Shown: positions 35,938 through 44,757, numbered from the stretch's first letter. The stretch: 64,000 nt of DNA from Chryseobacterium taeanense (GCF_900099685.1 NZ_FNDW01000014.1:1-64000), one strand, 5' to 3'. Made by a program: numbers and translations. Notes: generated by a model not told the origin, from the letters alone.

Positions 35938-37320
35938 ATGATGAAAAAAGTAAAGCCAAATCTGTCCATGCTTCAAATCATTAACATGAGCATGGGCTTT
36001 TTGGGAATTCAGATGGCTTTTGGTCTGCAAAATGGAAATGCGAGCAGAATCTTGGCAAATTTTGGAGCAGATGTTCACGAGTTGTCGTGGTTTTGGCTGG
36101 TGGCTCCTATAACAGGTTTGATTGTTCAGCCAATCATCGGTCATATGGGAGATAATACCTGGAGTCCGTTGGGAAGAAGAAAACCTTACTTTTTAATAGG
36201 AGCTGTTTTATGTGCGATCGGATTGGTAATGCTTCCTAATGCAGCTTCTGCAACGCAGATGATGGCAGCAAACGTTTTGTTAATAGCTGTCATTTTCTTA
36301 GCAATGATGGATGCCTCTATAAATGTTGCCATGGAACCATTCCGGGCTTTGGTGGGAGATATGCTGCCGAAACATCAGGCAACGATAGGCTTTTCAGTTC
36401 AGACAATTCTCATAGGGATCGGTGCTGTGATCGGATCGGATCTTCCGGGATGGTTAACTAAAATGGGAATTTCAAATGAAGCGCCTAAAGGATTTGTGGC
36501 AGACAATGTGATTTATGCTTTCTATATTGGCGCAGCAGTGTTGATCTTATCCATTCTGTACACGATTATCACCACCAAAGAATACTCACCCGAAGAATTT
36601 GCTTCATTTGAAGGAGGAAAGGAAATAGTAGAAGAAAAGTCAAAACTTTCTGATATCTTTAAAGATTTTGCGAATGTACCTTCTCAGATGAAGAAATTAG
36701 GAATTGTACAGTTCTTTTCCTGGTTTGCTTTGTTTACAATGTGGGTTTTTACAACGAGTGCTCTGGCAACACATCATTTCGGACTTTCACCTGATGATAC
36801 CCATTCTGCGGAATTTAATAAAGCCGGAGATTTAACAGGAAGTTTGTTCGGAAGTTATAATTTTTATGCCATTTTCTTTGCTTTTGCTTTAACGCCGATT
36901 GCGAAATTGATAGGTAAAAAGCAGACACACGCTTTAGCGCTGACTTGTGGAGGATTGGGGCTGATTGCCATGTATTTCATTAAAGACATTCATGATCTAT
37001 GGATTTCAATGGTCGGACTGGGATTTGCCTGGGCAAGTATTTTAGCGATGCCTTATGCTATGCTGATTGATTCAATTCCACAAAAGAAAATGGGAGTTTA
37101 TATGGGGATTTTCAACTTCTTTATCGTAATTCCTCAGATCATCAATGGTGTTTTCGGAGGTCCGATTGTAAGTGGAATCTTTGGTAAAATGGCCATTGAT
37201 TACATCGTAGTCGGTGGAATCTGTATGCTGTTGGGCGCTGTTTTAACAATGATTTTTATTAAACCGGAACATGATACTCCAAAGGAAATCGAAGAAGAAA
37301 TTCAACAGGTACATTTTTAA
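35938..37320 (+). CDS. SLC45-type MFS maltose/glucoside transporter
   Basis: A 460-residue inner-membrane carrier with 12 hydrophobic segments. The start NLSMLQIINMSMGFLGIQMAFGLQNGNASRIL and the motif PIIGHMGDNTWSPLGRRKPY near residue 63 are those of the SLC45/GPH-like sugar transporters found in bacterial maltose loci. It should bring maltose or glucose released in the periplasm into the cytoplasm. It is the last gene of the Sus-like locus. The maltose phosphorylase and LacI-type regulator genes that often accompany this carrier in flavobacteria are not seen here. Confidence 0.9.
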   Translation: MMKKVKPNLSMLQIINMSMGFLGIQMAFGLQNGNASRILANFGADVHELSWFWLVAPITGLIVQPIIGHMGDNTWSPLGRRKPYFLIGAVLCAIGLVMLPNAASATQMMAANVLLIAVIFLAMMDASINVAMEPFRALVGDMLPKHQATIGFSVQTILIGIGAVIGSDLPGWLTKMGISNEAPKGFVADNVIYAFYIGAAVLILSILYTIITTKEYSPEEFASFEGGKEIVEEKSKLSDIFKDFANVPSQMKKLGIVQFFSWFALFTMWVFTTSALATHHFGLSPDDTHSAEFNKAGDLTGSLFGSYNFYAIFFAFALTPIAKLIGKKQTHALALTCGGLGLIAMYFIKDIHDLWISMVGLGFAWASILAMPYAMLIDSIPQKKMGVYMGIFNFFIVIPQIINGVFGGPIVSGIFGKMAIDYIVVGGICMLLGAVLTMIFIKPEHDTPKEIEEEIQQVHF

Positions 37321-37363
37321 TTTACTATGATAAACTTGAATAATTGGTAGATTTTAAAGTCTT

Positions 37364-37963
37364 TTACGCCAAAACTGCTTCAATTTTCTCTACCGCTTTC
37401 ATTAAATTTTCTTCCTTCAATTGAGGAATCATTGTTCCCTGAGTCTGGAAAACTTCTACATCCGTAATTCCGATAAATCCGAATAAAGTCCTTAAATAAT
37501 GTTCCATATTCTCAACAAGCCCATTTTCATAAACTCCGCCAATTGCAAAATTTAAATATAATTTTTTGTTTTCCAGAAGGCCCTTCGGCGTTCCGTCTGC
37601 ATACGAAAATGTTTTTCCTGCAACAGAAATGCTGTCAATCCACGATTTTAAAGTAGATGGAAAAGTAAAATTGTAGAAAGGAACTCCAATGATGATGATA
37701 TCCGCTTCCTGAATTTCTTTTAAGGCTTCATCAGAATATTTGGAAGCTTCTTTTTGTTCTTCACTCTTTTCCTCATGTGGTACCGCAAATGATGCAAAAT
37801 GCTTAATTTCCAAATGCGGAATAGGATCTGCAGAAAGGTCACGAACTACAACTTTGCTTTCAGGATTTTTTTCTAAAAGTTGATTAATAAGAGTTTGAGA
37901 AAGTTTGTTACTTACAGAATTTTCTCCGCTGATGCTTGTTTTAATATTTAAAATATTAGCCAT
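37364..37963 (-). CDS. azoR: FMN-dependent NADH:quinone oxidoreductase / azoreductase
   Basis: A 199-residue flavodoxin-fold enzyme reducing quinones and azo compounds with NADH. I start at MANILNIKTSISGENSVSNKL, where family homology begins; the longer frame adds 11 residues. FMN-binding segments are SISGENSVS, GVPFYNFTFPSTLKSWID (near residue 93) and the IGGVYENG loop. It is divergent from an HxlR-type regulator gene, a frequent pairing for redox-stress enzymes, with a 10-bp palindrome between them. Confidence 0.9.
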   Translation of the reverse strand: MANILNIKTSISGENSVSNKLSQTLINQLLEKNPESKVVVRDLSADPIPHLEIKHFASFAVPHEEKSEEQKEASKYSDEALKEIQEADIIIIGVPFYNFTFPSTLKSWIDSISVAGKTFSYADGTPKGLLENKKLYLNFAIGGVYENGLVENMEHYLRTLFGFIGITDVEVFQTQGTMIPQLKEENLMKAVEKIEAVLA

Positions 37964-38003
37964 TTTGTTTAAATTTTTTGTTTTTATGTATGACAAAATT
38001 ATT

Positions 38004-38013
38004 GTAAATTTAC
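38004..38013. promoter_or_regulatory. Palindrome between azoR and the HxlR gene
   Basis: GTAAATTTAC is a perfect 10-bp palindrome in the 89-bp divergent gap. TAATTTTG on the minus strand beside it resembles an azoR -7 box, so HxlR binding here could control both genes. Inference. Confidence 0.45.
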
Positions 38014-38052
38014 TTTCAAAAGGATAGCAGTTACCTAAAGGAAAGTGGAAAA

Positions 38053-38427
38053 ATGGAGAAACAGCACAATCATAAAGAATGTATGCAGGTTCTGAAACCT
38101 GTCCGCGATACCTTAGATGTCATCAACGGAAAATGGAAGCTTCAGATCATTGTATCGCTTAATGCCGGGAACAAACGTTTTACGGAAATTGAGAGAAGTA
38201 TTCCCAAGCTTACCTCAAAAGTTTTAGCCAAAGAATTAAAAGAGCTTGAGCAAAACGGACTGGTTGAAAGAATCGTAACCGACACTTATCCCGTCTCTAT
38301 CGAATATTTGCCGACATCGTATACCAAAACCTTGCAACCCGTGGTAGAATCATTAAAAGACTGGGGAGAAAATCATCGCAGGCATATTTTTGGAAGCCCT
38401 TCAGAAACTGTAAATGGAGGTAAGTAA
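38053..38427 (+). CDS. HxlR-family transcriptional regulator
   Basis: A 124-residue winged-helix protein: KECMQVLKPVRDTLDVINGKWKLQIIVSLNAG, then recognition part FTEIERSIPKLTSKVLAKELKELEQNGLVER, then wing YPVSIEYLPTSYTKTLQPVVESLKDWG. An N-terminal Cys (residue 10) occupies the place of the redox-sensing cysteine known in several HxlR/YodB proteins. It is divergent from azoR, as expected for a quinone/electrophile-responsive repressor. This sensing role is inferred. Confidence 0.92.
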   Translation: MEKQHNHKECMQVLKPVRDTLDVINGKWKLQIIVSLNAGNKRFTEIERSIPKLTSKVLAKELKELEQNGLVERIVTDTYPVSIEYLPTSYTKTLQPVVESLKDWGENHRRHIFGSPSETVNGGK

Positions 38428-38609
38428 TATTATTTCATAAAAAATGATAAATATTGATTTACAAACAATAGCAGCAATAAGTAATTTTACTCTAACCCCC
38501 AACCCCTAAAACTCTAACCCCCGAATCTCGTATCCCGAATTCTTTCTTACCTTACATCAACATTTCCCAGCGTAAGACTTCCGACATTTGTACCATAAAT
38601 AATCACAAT

Positions 38610-39338
38610 ATGAAAACAGTATATCATAAAGCAGATACAAGAGGCCATGCCAATCATGGATGGTTGAATTCTTATCACACCTTCAGTTTTGCCAATTACC
38701 AGAATCCGGAAAGAACACATTTTGGAGCTCTGAGAGTGCTGAACGATGACACCGTTTCTCAGGGAATGGGCTTCGGAACACATCCTCACAGAGATATGGA
38801 AATCATTTCAATTCCGCTGGAAGGTGATCTGGAACACAAAGATTCTATGGGAACGACAGCCGTGATCAGAAAAGGTGAAATTCAGGTGATGAGTGCCGGA
38901 ACCGGCGTAATGCACAGCGAGTACAATAAGAATAAAGATGAAGAAGTAAAATTTTTACAGATCTGGGTATTTCCAAGAGAAGTAGGGGTAGAACCGAGAT
39001 ATGACCAGAAAAGCATCAAAGAAGGTGAAAAAATCAATGGATTTCAGCAAATTTTATCGCCGGATAAAAACGACGACGGAGTCTGGATTCATCAGGATGC
39101 CTGGTTCAATCTGGCCAACTTTACTAAAGGAAACGGCAAGAATTATATGTTTCATAAAGAAGGAAACGGAGTATATACATTTGTTTTAAAAGGGAGCGCA
39201 AAAATTGGCGACAGAATTTTAAACGAAAAAGATGGTTTAGGAATCTGGGATACCCAAAGTTTCAACATTGAAGCCGTTGAAGATACCGAAATTCTCTTAA
39301 TGGAAGTTCCAATGGAATTACCGGCATATTTAAAATAA
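38610..39338 (+). CDS. Pirin family protein (YhhW-like bicupin)
   Basis: A 242-residue bicupin. Metal ligands of the N-terminal cupin are visible in FGTHPHRDMEIIS (near residue 56) and AGTGVMHSEYN (near 97): three His and one Glu. Escherichia coli YhhW acts on quercetin; family roles range from dioxygenase to redox-sensing cofactor. The gene lies in a small redox group with azoR, hxlR and a flavin reductase. The 182-bp gap before it contains a short repetitive CTCTAACCCCC tract. Confidence 0.92.
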   Translation: MKTVYHKADTRGHANHGWLNSYHTFSFANYQNPERTHFGALRVLNDDTVSQGMGFGTHPHRDMEIISIPLEGDLEHKDSMGTTAVIRKGEIQVMSAGTGVMHSEYNKNKDEEVKFLQIWVFPREVGVEPRYDQKSIKEGEKINGFQQILSPDKNDDGVWIHQDAWFNLANFTKGNGKNYMFHKEGNGVYTFVLKGSAKIGDRILNEKDGLGIWDTQSFNIEAVEDTEILLMEVPMELPAYLK

Positions 39339-39347
39339 ACAATTTTA

Positions 39348-39514
39348 AACCACAAAAACCACAAAAGATATTATAAAGCTATTCTTTTAGATAATTAAAG
39401 TTCTCAAAAGAGAAAAAATCAAAGATTTTTAAAGCTTATGTGTTCTTAATTAACAATTTTAAATTAAACTTAAAAATAACTTAAGTGTTAAAATCTTTTG
39501 CGGCTTTTGCGGTT
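39348..39514. repeat. MITE-like element, AACCACAAAA ends
   Basis: The left end AACCACAAAAACCACAAAAG and the right end CTTTTGCGGCTTTTGCGGTT are inverted repeats over ~22 bp. The interior has TTCTCAAAAGA and ATCAAAGATTTTT blocks and no ORF. A diverged relative lies at 58873-59056. Confidence 0.75.
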
Positions 39515-39551
39515 TTAAGAAATAGTAAAATAATATAAATCAGATTATACA

Positions 39552-40103
39552 ATGAAAATCTTAGCAGTAGCAGGAAGCAATTCCGAAACATCAATCAACA
39601 AACTTTTAGTTTCTTACGCAGCTTCACTCATTCAGAATGCAGAAGTGGAAATTGTAGATATGAATCAATTTGAAATGCCGATTTACAAGCATCAGCGTGA
39701 AGTGGAAAATGGCGTTCCTCAACAGGCAATAGATTTTGCTTCAAAAATTGATGCAGCAGATATACTTTTGGTTTCTCTTTCCGAACATAACGGAACATAT
39801 TCTACCGCTTTCAAAAATGTATTCGACTGGACTTCCAGAATCAAAGACAGAGCCGTATGGAATGAAAAACCAATGTTGTTGATGGCAACAGCTCCCGGAG
39901 CAAGAGGAGGACTGGGTGTTTTAGAAGCCGCAGCTAAACGTTTTCCACTTCACGGCGGAAATATTGTCGATACCTTTACGCTTCCTTTCTTTAATGATAA
40001 TTTTGATAAATCGGCTCAGAAAATCTCTAATGACGAGAAAGACAGCGAATTGAAAGAAAAGATTGCAAAAATTTCGGCAGTAGAAATTATCCTTGAAAAA
40101 TAG
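39552..40103 (+). CDS. NADPH-dependent FMN reductase-like protein
   Basis: A 183-residue flavodoxin-like oxidoreductase. The FMN phosphate loop is AVAGSNSETSINKLL near residue 5. LLVSLSEHNGTYSTAFKNVFDW (~74) and MATAPGARGGLGVLEAA (~116) complete the site. It probably reduces flavin, quinone or chromate-type acceptors with NAD(P)H in the cytoplasm. The MITE-like element separates it from the pirin gene, so co-transcription is doubtful despite related themes. Confidence 0.9.
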   Translation: MKILAVAGSNSETSINKLLVSYAASLIQNAEVEIVDMNQFEMPIYKHQREVENGVPQQAIDFASKIDAADILLVSLSEHNGTYSTAFKNVFDWTSRIKDRAVWNEKPMLLMATAPGARGGLGVLEAAAKRFPLHGGNIVDTFTLPFFNDNFDKSAQKISNDEKDSELKEKIAKISAVEIILEK

Positions 40104-40104
40104 A

Positions 40105-40135
40105 TTTGAATATTAATTTAAAATTAATATCTTTG
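40105..40135 (+). promoter_or_regulatory. Consensus promoter of a short transcript upstream of purM
   Basis: TTTG (40105-40108), exactly 19 bp, then TATCTTTG (40128-40135). This is one of the two best promoter matches in the window. It drives the mini-ORF at 40151 and a terminator at 40233. Confidence 0.75.
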
Positions 40136-40150
40136 CAAAAAGAAAAAAAG

Positions 40151-40225
40151 ATGAATATTCAGACCACTTTTAAAGAATGTTTCTCCAAGAAAGGGAATAT
40201 TGTGGACTCTGAAATTCTGAGATAA
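40151..40225 (+). CDS. 24-residue mini-ORF between promoter and terminator
   Basis: Starts MNIQTTFKECF and ends NIVDSEILR. It is preceded by a purine-rich AAAAAGAAAAAAAG stretch and ends 7 bp before a strong terminator. The full unit (about 40142-40269) could be a short mRNA for a small peptide, a leader with attenuation, or a non-coding RNA with a chance ORF. It has no leader-peptide codon run (such as repeated Trp or His). I do not recognise the peptide. Confidence 0.4.
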   Translation: MNIQTTFKECFSKKGNIVDSEILR

Positions 40226-40232
40226 TACAACG

Positions 40233-40269
40233 GCCGATAATCTACTAAGATTGTCGGCTTTTTTATTTT
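40233..40269 (+). terminator. Terminator of the mini-ORF transcript
   Basis: GCCGATAATCT-ACTA-AGATTGTCGGC is an 11-bp stem with one wobble, followed by TTTTTTATTTT. Confidence 0.88.
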
Positions 40270-40315
40270 CGAAATTTAAACTTAAACATAGAAATAAATT
40301 GTGCCAATTTAGCAC

Positions 40316-40340
40316 ATTAACAATTAAAATTATTGTTAAT
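40316..40340. promoter_or_regulatory. Inverted repeat in front of purM
   Basis: ATTAACAAT and ATTGTTAAT are perfect 9-bp arms with a 7-bp spacer. Next to it TGTGC-N7-GCACA (40300-40316) is a second inverted repeat. They lie 32-72 bp before the purM ATG and may be an operator; no regulator is known. Confidence 0.4.
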
Positions 40341-40371
40341 CGTTAAACTGATACACTCTTACATTAATAAT

Positions 40372-41364
40372 ATGAGCAACACGTACAAATCAGCAGGAGT
40401 AGACAAAGAAGAAGGATACAAAACCGTTGACAAGATCAAGAAGGCGGTTGGAGAAACTCACAATTCCAATGTATTGAATCATTTAGGAAGTTTTGGAGCT
40501 TTTTATGAAATCGGAGGATATAAAAATCCTGTTTTGGTTTCAGGAACAGATGGTGTAGGAACAAAGCTGAAAGTAGCCTTAGACTCTAAAAAATACGATT
40601 CTATAGGGGTAGACTGTTTCGCCATGTGTGCCAATGATATCCTTTGCCACGGTGCAAAACCATTATTTTTCCTGGATTATTTAGCTTGTGGAAAATTGGA
40701 TTCTGAAATCGCTGCTGAAATCGTTTTAGGAATGGTAGAAGCCTGTAAAGACAACAACTGTGCATTGATCGGTGGAGAAACTGCCGAAATGCCTGGAATG
40801 TACCAACCTGGAGATTATGATGTTGCAGGATTCTGTGTGGGAATCGTTGAAAAAGACCAGATTATTGATGGTTCAGGAATTAAAGCAGGTAATAAAATTA
40901 TTTCATTACCAAGTTCAGGGTTTCACTCCAACGGATTCTCTTTGGTAAGAAAAGTTTTCCCTGATTTTAATGAAGAGTTTGAAGGAAAACCTTTGTACGA
41001 GACGCTTTTGGTACCTACAAGATTATATTATAAAGATATCCATAAAGTTCTTGAAGAAGTAAAAGTTTGCGGAATTGCCCACATCACAGGAGGCGGATTA
41101 TATGAAAATGTTCCGAGAATTATTCCTGAAGGGCTTTGTGCTTCAATCGAGGCATCGAAAATTCAAATTCCATCCATCATGCTTGAATTGGAAAAAAGAG
41201 GTGGCGTAGCCCGTGAAGAGATGTTCGGAACATTCAATATGGGTGTCGGAATGATCGTTGTGGTAGATGCCGAACATGCAGAAAAAGTACTGCACCTTCT
41301 GGATGATGCTTACGAAATCGGAGAAATTACAGAAGGAAACGAAAAAATAGATTTAAAATTCTAA
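40372..41364 (+). CDS. purM: Phosphoribosylformylglycinamidine cyclo-ligase
   Basis: A 330-residue AIR synthetase, step 5 of purine synthesis (FGAM to AIR, using ATP). I start at MSNTYKSAGVDKEEGYK, the usual N-terminus; an upstream in-frame ATG at 40333 adds an unlikely 13 residues. Signatures are SGTDGVGTKLKVA, GVDCFAMCANDIL, GGETAEMPGMY and SSGFHSNGFSLVRKV. It is first of the purine series purM-purN-(lipoprotein)-purH-purD-guaA. Confidence 0.96.
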   Translation: MSNTYKSAGVDKEEGYKTVDKIKKAVGETHNSNVLNHLGSFGAFYEIGGYKNPVLVSGTDGVGTKLKVALDSKKYDSIGVDCFAMCANDILCHGAKPLFFLDYLACGKLDSEIAAEIVLGMVEACKDNNCALIGGETAEMPGMYQPGDYDVAGFCVGIVEKDQIIDGSGIKAGNKIISLPSSGFHSNGFSLVRKVFPDFNEEFEGKPLYETLLVPTRLYYKDIHKVLEEVKVCGIAHITGGGLYENVPRIIPEGLCASIEASKIQIPSIMLELEKRGGVAREEMFGTFNMGVGMIVVVDAEHAEKVLHLLDDAYEIGEITEGNEKIDLKF

Positions 41365-41389
41365 AAAGACATCAGATTTGAGATATCAG

Positions 41390-41428
41390 ACGCAAGACTT
41401 TTAGTCTAAAATCTAGTATCTGACATCT
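41390..41428. repeat. Hairpin spacer between purM and purN
   Basis: AGATATCAGAC and GTATCTGACATCT pair, enclosing an AGACT-TTT-AGTCT inner stem. Similar ATCTAACATCT-type filler is common between flavobacterial genes. Confidence 0.55.
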
Positions 41429-41440
41429 AACATCTAATTA

Positions 41441-42004
41441 ATGAAAAACCTAGTTATACTCGTTTCAGGTTCAGGAACCAATCTTCAGCGAATTATCGAT
41501 ACTATTGATAACGGAGAAATCCCGAATGCAAAAATATCTTTGGTAGTGGCCGACAGAGAATGCTACGGACTTGAAAGAGCAAAAAATCACAACATAAGTA
41601 ACGTTCTGATTCCAAGAGGAAAAAACTTCAGCAGTGAACTGAGTAAAGTGATTCCTGAAAATACAGACTTAATCGTTTTAGCCGGATTTTTATCCATTCT
41701 AAAACCTGAATTCTGTGAGAACTGGGACAGAAAAATAATCAATATTCATCCTGCCTTGCTTCCGAAATTCGGAGGAAAAGGAATGTGGGGACATCACGTC
41801 CACAACGCGGTGATTGAAGCCAAGGAAAAAGAAAGTGGAGCTACTGTACATTTCGTGACATCAGGAATTGATGAAGGAGAAATCATCCTTCAAAAATCTT
41901 TTAGCATCACAGAAAATGACATCCCCGAATCTGTAGCAGAAAAAGTTCATTTAATTGAATATGAAATTTTTCCTGAAGCGATTAATAAAGTATTAGGAAA
42001 CTAA
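41441..42004 (+). CDS. purN: Phosphoribosylglycinamide formyltransferase
   Basis: A 187-residue 10-formyl-THF-dependent GART, step 3 of purine synthesis. GSGTNLQRIID binds the phosphate. LAGFLSILKPEF is conserved, and INIHPALLPKFGGKGMWG near residue 103 carries the catalytic Asn and His. GIDEGEII holds the catalytic Asp. Length is normal. Its stop overlaps the first possible ATG of the following lipoprotein frame (TAATG). Confidence 0.96.
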   Translation: MKNLVILVSGSGTNLQRIIDTIDNGEIPNAKISLVVADRECYGLERAKNHNISNVLIPRGKNFSSELSKVIPENTDLIVLAGFLSILKPEFCENWDRKIINIHPALLPKFGGKGMWGHHVHNAVIEAKEKESGATVHFVTSGIDEGEIILQKSFSITENDIPESVAEKVHLIEYEIFPEAINKVLGN

Positions 42005-42024
42005 TGTTTATATCAAAAATGTAT

Positions 42025-42861
42025 ATGAAAACAAATCTATTCGTATTATTACTGGTGTTGGTAACTTTAAATTCTTGTTCATTCAATGAAGAAGATTTTG
42101 AGGAAACTAATGTTACAAACGTTGATAATGATTTAAAACCGGAAAAAATTTACAGGTCTCATTTTGGGTTTGAAGAATATGAAGTTTTGCCTATACCAGA
42201 TCTAGTTTATGATTTATTTACTTATAATAATGTGAATAAACTTGTTAAAATGGAAAAAGCTAATTTTTCAAATATTGTTTATTGGGTTTATTTAAATTTT
42301 GAGTATAATGGAAATAAGGTTGTTCTTGAAAATAAGAGTGATTTACCAAACCTTCCAGTTCCTAAAAAGAAGATTATTTATACTTTAGATAATAGTGGCA
42401 GAATCATTGAAAAAAGTATTCCGGATCCTATAGCTCCTTATGCTGAAAAAAAGTATAACTTTCAGTATAATAGTCAGGGAAGATTGTATCAGATTAGATT
42501 AACTTATCCTAATATAACGCAGGAAAGCCCTTATTTTTCAATGATTCAGGATTTTGAAAATGTAGAAACGTTTTATTATCAAGGAGGAAATCTGGAAAAA
42601 ACAATTACACAAACGATGAGAAGTATTTATGAAAATTCCAATGTTAAAGTTGAAAAGGTATTTTCTGATTATGATGCTGCGAAAAATCCTTTTAAAAAAT
42701 TAGAAATGATAGATTTTTATTTTTATCGTAGCATTTCTGATAATAATTACAGAAACCTTAAAACCTATGCATATGATGAGAATAATGTTAAGACTTTATA
42801 TTCAGAACAAGGTTTTCAATTTTCGTATGACCCAAATCATAATTTAATATTGACCTTTTAA
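42025..42861 (+). CDS. Lipoprotein of unknown function inside the purine cluster
   Basis: A 278-residue protein when started at MKTNLFVLLLVLVTLNSC, a clean lipobox signal; an ATG at 42004 overlapping the purN stop would add 7 residues. The mature chain contains short repeated segments such as YTLDNSGRIIEK, FQYNSQGRLYQI, YAYDENNVK and FSYDPNHNL, resembling YD/RHS-like beta repeats. Its composition is more AT-rich than the purine genes. It has no evident link to purine synthesis and looks like a cargo gene between purN and purH. Confidence 0.8.
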   Translation: MKTNLFVLLLVLVTLNSCSFNEEDFEETNVTNVDNDLKPEKIYRSHFGFEEYEVLPIPDLVYDLFTYNNVNKLVKMEKANFSNIVYWVYLNFEYNGNKVVLENKSDLPNLPVPKKKIIYTLDNSGRIIEKSIPDPIAPYAEKKYNFQYNSQGRLYQIRLTYPNITQESPYFSMIQDFENVETFYYQGGNLEKTITQTMRSIYENSNVKVEKVFSDYDAAKNPFKKLEMIDFYFYRSISDNNYRNLKTYAYDENNVKTLYSEQGFQFSYDPNHNLILTF

Positions 42862-42881
42862 TAAAATCTAAGTAAAAATAA

Positions 42882-43010
42882 TAGACCGGAGGTGAAAGAC
42901 CCGGTCTACAGTTTGAAATAGCTGTAAAAAGTAAAAATTGAAAGTAAAAGTTCTTAGGTAAAAAGAGTCCTGAAAGGACCATCTATATCAGCATAGGATG
43001 AAAATCCTAT
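42882..43010. repeat. Cluster of four hairpins before purH
   Basis: TAGACCGG/CCGGTCTA (42882-42908), TACAG/CTGTA (42905-42926), GTCC-TGAA-AGGAC (42967-42979) and ATAGGAT-GAAA-ATCCTAT (42993-43010) follow each other. The last two resemble CCTGAAAGG- and GGATGAAAATCC-type modules found between many Bacteroidota genes. They could be transcribed as the purH leader. Confidence 0.6.
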
Positions 43011-43056
43011 CAGATTATGAATGAAGAACAACTACAAAGAAAAAATTGAAAGTAAG

Positions 43057-44574
43057 ATGAGCAAAAAAAGAGTTTTAATCAGTGTTTCTGACAAAAGCGG
43101 ATTAATAGAATTCGCACAGTTTTTGGAAGCCCAAAATTATGAATTGATTTCTACGGGGGGTACATTCAAACATTTGAAAGACGCTGGTTTAAATCCGATT
43201 CAGATTGATGAGGTTACCGATTTTCCTGAAATGTTGGATGGAAGAGTGAAAACATTACATCCAAAAGTTCACGGTGGATTATTGGCTGTACGTTCCAACG
43301 AAGAACACATGAATACCGTTCAGGAGCACGGAATTGGTCTGATTGACATGGTAATCGTAAATCTTTATCCCTTCTTTGAAAATGTAAACAAAAACATTTC
43401 TCTACACGAAAAGGTAGAATTCATCGATATTGGTGGTCCTTCAATGCTTCGTTCTGCAGCTAAAAATTTTGATTCTGTAACGGTAATTACTGATGTTGAA
43501 GATTATGCAGCCGTAAAAATCGAAATGGAACAGAACGGTGATACATACATTGAAACTCGTAAGAAATTAGCAGGAAAAGTATTCAACCTTACCTCTGCTT
43601 ATGATGCAGCAATTTCAAGAATGCTTTTAGAAGAAGATTATCCTGCTTATTTAAATGCCTCTTACAAAAAAGTTTCTGACCTGAGATATGGCGAAAACCC
43701 ACATCAGACAGCGGCTTACTATGTTTCTACTTTCGAAAACGGTGCCATGAAAGATTTCGAACAATTGGGAGGTAAAGAATTGTCTTTCAATAATCTTCGT
43801 GATATGGATCTTTGCTGGAAAGTGGTAACAGAATTCAAAGAAGAAATGGCTTGTTGCGCCGTAAAACACTCTACACCTTGTGGCGTTGCGATCGGAACCT
43901 CAGCGTTGGAAACCTATCAGAAAACTTTCGAATGTGATCCTGTTTCTATCTTTGGCGGAATTGTTGCAATGAACTACAAAATCGACGCAGCAACAGCGGA
44001 AGAATTAAATAAAACGTTCCTTGAAATCGTAATGGCTCCCGAGTTTGATGAAGAAGCCCTGGAAATTTTAAGAAAGAAGAAAAATCTGAGAATTATAAAA
44101 ATCGTAAACCCTGTTTCTGATAAGCAGACTTGGGTAAAAATTGACGGTGGAATTCTTGTTCAGGACAACGACAATATATTCTCTGAAGATATTAAAGTGG
44201 TAACTGAAACCCAGCCTACGGAAGAACAGAAGAAAGCGTTGTTATTCTCTCAGAGAGTAGTAAAATATGTTAAATCCAATGCGATTGTCGTTTCCAACGG
44301 AATTCAGGCTTTCGGAATCGGTGGCGGACAGGTCAACAGAATCTGGGCAACCCAACAGGCGATAGAAAGAGCCAAAGAAAAGTTCTCAGGAGAATTGGTA
44401 TTGGCTTCAGATGCATTTTTCCCTTTCCGTGATGTGGTAGATTTCTGCGCTCAGGAAGGAATAACCGCAATCATCCAGCCTGGAGGAAGTGTAAAAGATC
44501 AGGACAGTATTGATGCTGCCAATGAGCACAACATTCCGATGATGTTTACAGGAATCAGACATTTTTTACATTAA
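43057..44574 (+). CDS. purH: Bifunctional AICAR formyltransferase / IMP cyclohydrolase
   Basis: A 505-residue enzyme for the last two steps to IMP. I start at [15 protein letters not shown], the conserved N-terminus; the ATG at 43021 adds 12 residues. The cyclohydrolase domain (1-~200) has STGGTFKHL and [16 protein letters not shown]. The formyltransferase domain has the Lys-His pair in [13 protein letters not shown] (~272) and IGGGQVNRI near 420, ending TGIRHFLH. Preceded by a run of hairpins that may affect its expression. Confidence 0.96.
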   Translation: MSKKRVLISVSDKSGLIEFAQFLEAQNYELISTGGTFKHLKDAGLNPIQIDEVTDFPEMLDGRVKTLHPKVHGGLLAVRSNEEHMNTVQEHGIGLIDMVIVNLYPFFENVNKNISLHEKVEFIDIGGPSMLRSAAKNFDSVTVITDVEDYAAVKIEMEQNGDTYIETRKKLAGKVFNLTSAYDAAISRMLLEEDYPAYLNASYKKVSDLRYGENPHQTAAYYVSTFENGAMKDFEQLGGKELSFNNLRDMDLCWKVVTEFKEEMACCAVKHSTPCGVAIGTSALETYQKTFECDPVSIFGGIVAMNYKIDAATAEELNKTFLEIVMAPEFDEEALEILRKKKNLRIIKIVNPVSDKQTWVKIDGGILVQDNDNIFSEDIKVVTETQPTEEQKKALLFSQRVVKYVKSNAIVVSNGIQAFGIGGGQVNRIWATQQAIERAKEKFSGELVLASDAFFPFRDVVDFCAQEGITAIIQPGGSVKDQDSIDAANEHNIPMMFTGIRHFLH

Positions 44575-44632
44575 TTAAAATTAGATTAAAATTACAGATG
44601 AAAATGTGTAATTTGATATAATCCCTTTTTAA

Positions 44633-44713
44633 TCTTTGCTGAGTGTTAACGCCTTTGCGATCTTAAAAACAGTTAGTTAATAAAAAAATCTTAGCGGACT
44701 TTGCGTTAATAAT
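44633..44713. repeat. Dispersed CTTTGCTGAG / CTTTGCGTTAA element
   Basis: CTTTGCTGAGTG, CGCCTTTGCGATC and CTTAGCGGACTTTGCGTTAA occur in the same order as at 35305-35406, about 60-140 bp after purH. Confidence 0.6.
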
Positions 44714-44757
44714 TTTTATCAGGATTAAATGCATACATCCAAAAATCATTTTTGAGA

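Noticed and set aside
38489..38530. CTCTAACCCCC tract as a telomere-like or regulatory repeat
   Set aside because: Only about two imperfect units; resembles common intergenic filler.
42862..43056. A known purine riboswitch before purH
   Set aside because: The conserved junction sequences of the purine or PRPP riboswitches were not found; only simple hairpins are visible.
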